Source: Candidatus Altimarinota bacterium
Lineage (GTDB): Bacteria > Patescibacteriota > Gracilibacteria > UBA4473
Direction: 5' to 3'
NCBI GenBank assembly: GCA_021734785.1
Contig: JAIPIF010000008.1
Span: 1 to 33,312 of the forward strand
DNA length: 33,312 nt
Shown here: positions 32,478 through 33,312 of the stretch, one piece after another
Layout: every line of letters begins with the position of its first letter
How positions within the stretch are numbered: position 1 is the stretch's first letter
The notes under the pieces: generated by a model
Seen by the model: the letters and a program-made list of their open reading frames with translations, nothing else
Database searches by the model: none
What the model was told of the DNA's origin: nothing
Made by a program: the position numbers and the translations under genes

Positions 32478-33312
32478 ATGCGCAAACCCATCAAGAAAAA
32501 AATCTGGTTCAAAAACAAGACCGTTGCCCTCAATCGCGTGGTCGAAGAATATAATGCTGGTGAAGATATCCTCTACGACCAGCAGATGATCCCGGACGAC
32601 GTCTGGTGTAGTCGATGTTATGCACGGCTTTTGGAAAAACATGGACTCCTGACGAAGAAAGAATTGAAAGACCTGGAAAGAGGGCTCAATGAGATTTTGA
32701 AGCTCTGGGAAGAGGGAAAATTTGAGCTCACTGTCGAGGACGAAGACAGCCACACCAAAATTGAGGAATATCTGATCGAACGATTTGGCGACACGGGGAA
32801 AAAGATTCACACCGGGAGAAGCAGAAATGACCAGGTGCTCGTGATGATGCGGTATTTTTTGAAAAACAAGTCCGCTGAAATTCGCCGACACCTGATGGAT
32901 CTGGCGCAGGATTTTTTGGATTTTGCCAAAAAATATGAATTCGTGCCGATGCCCGGCTACACCCACATGCAAAAAGCCATGCCCACCAGTGTCGGTACCT
33001 GGGCCAGCTCGTTTGCCGAAGAACTCCTGGACGATGCACGACTGCTCACCACTATTGCGGACGAAATCGTGGATCAAAATCCCCTGGGGTCTGGCGCCGG
33101 GTATGGTTCGCCGTTTGACTTCGATCGGGACTGGCTGAGTCAAGAGCTCGGATTCAAGCGGACACAGGTCAATCCGATTTACTGTCAGAATTCGCGAGGA
33201 AAGATTGAGGGGCTCGTCCTTGAAGCCTGTGCAAACATCATGCTGACGCTCAATAAATTTGCGTCCGACATGCTCTTTTTTACCACGCAGGAGTTTCAGT
33301 TTTTTGAAATGG
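32478..33312 (+). CDS. argH: Argininosuccinate lyase, 3' truncated by the window
   Basis: 278 codons are visible from ATG 32478 and the frame runs off the end. Family signatures are EDSHTKIEEYL with GDTGKKIHTGRSRNDQVL (substrate-binding loop and the general acid/base region), and MPGYTHMQKAMPTS with the catalytic His of the TH motif; NPLGSGAGYG follows. The enzyme splits argininosuccinate into arginine and fumarate, the last step of arginine synthesis. The fumarase/aspartase superfamily is related, but the HTGRSRNDQ pattern is specific to ArgH. The conserved GSSIMPQKKNP signature would lie beyond the edge. The N-terminal ~35 residues (RKPIKKKIWFKNKTVALNRV) are a basic extension. No other arginine gene is nearby. 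Confidence 0.93.
   Translation, partial: MRKPIKKKIWFKNKTVALNRVVEEYNAGEDILYDQQMIPDDVWCSRCYARLLEKHGLLTKKELKDLERGLNEILKLWEEGKFELTVEDEDSHTKIEEYLIERFGDTGKKIHTGRSRNDQVLVMMRYFLKNKSAEIRRHLMDLAQDFLDFAKKYEFVPMPGYTHMQKAMPTSVGTWASSFAEELLDDARLLTTIADEIVDQNPLGSGAGYGSPFDFDRDWLSQELGFKRTQVNPIYCQNSRGKIEGLVLEACANIMLTLNKFASDMLFFTTQEFQFFEM

Overview
The window looks like chromosomal DNA of a bacterium from the Candidate Phyla Radiation (Patescibacteria), possibly Peregrinibacteria-like. This is an inference from gene content and style, with no rRNA to confirm it. Nearly every gene lacks a Shine-Dalgarno sequence, promoters are ordinary TTGACA/TATAAT types, many genes encode lineage-specific coiled-coil or single-membrane-span proteins, and housekeeping genes are scattered rather than in classical operons. 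TGA is used as a stop (for example at 2811-2813, 16227-16229 and 27718-27720), so the UGA-recoded groups (Gracilibacteria/Absconditabacteria) are unlikely.

Layout. 1-5337: an RlpA-CAP cell-wall fusion (5' truncated by the window), a fibronectin-type surface protein, a pseudouridine synthase, YebC and a Ca2+/Na+ exchanger. 5376-8362: a large coiled-coil membrane protein of unknown role, converging on a fusion of a voltage-sensor domain and a bacterial PH domain. 8430-10606: a CIRCE-controlled unit made of a 51-residue membrane peptide and DnaK. 10741-14465: a cupredoxin-like lipid-facing protein, RecX, a 58-residue membrane peptide, a secreted anchored protein and enolase. 14478-18355: an unknown helical protein and a groES-groEL operon with its own CIRCE operator. 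18355-22868: an unknown protein, a DJ-1/PfpI protein, an isolated V-ATPase subunit D, a discoidin/thrombospondin-3 surface protein and ClpP. 22896-27113 is mostly minus strand: an unknown protein, RpiB, a divergent sigma-70-type factor, a GT4 glycosyltransferase led by a 28-residue lysine-rich peptide, and a small membrane protein. 27424-30635: a small membrane protein, a YibE/F protein, a Smr protein and a flippase. 30714-31220: tRNA-Ser(GCT), degenerate tRNA tails and tRNA-Thr(CGT). 31353-end: a triple-repeat secreted protein and argininosuccinate lyase (3' truncated).

How it fits together. Two heat-shock units (dnaK and groESL) carry HrcA-type CIRCE operators overlapping their promoters, which suggests one protein-quality regulon; ClpP lies nearby with its own strong promoter. 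Several cell-surface proteins share a plan of signal peptide, beta-rich ectodomain, acidic Pro/Glu stalk and C-terminal membrane anchor. The GT4 enzyme and flippase suggest surface polysaccharide synthesis.

The most unusual features are small or non-coding: three tandem ATTYGTA heptamers just upstream of four start codons, an 80-bp leader repeated almost exactly in front of two operons, a palindromic repeat nested in one of those leaders, tRNA-Ser tail copies with a 33-nt insertion in the T loop, and several apparently leaderless promoters.
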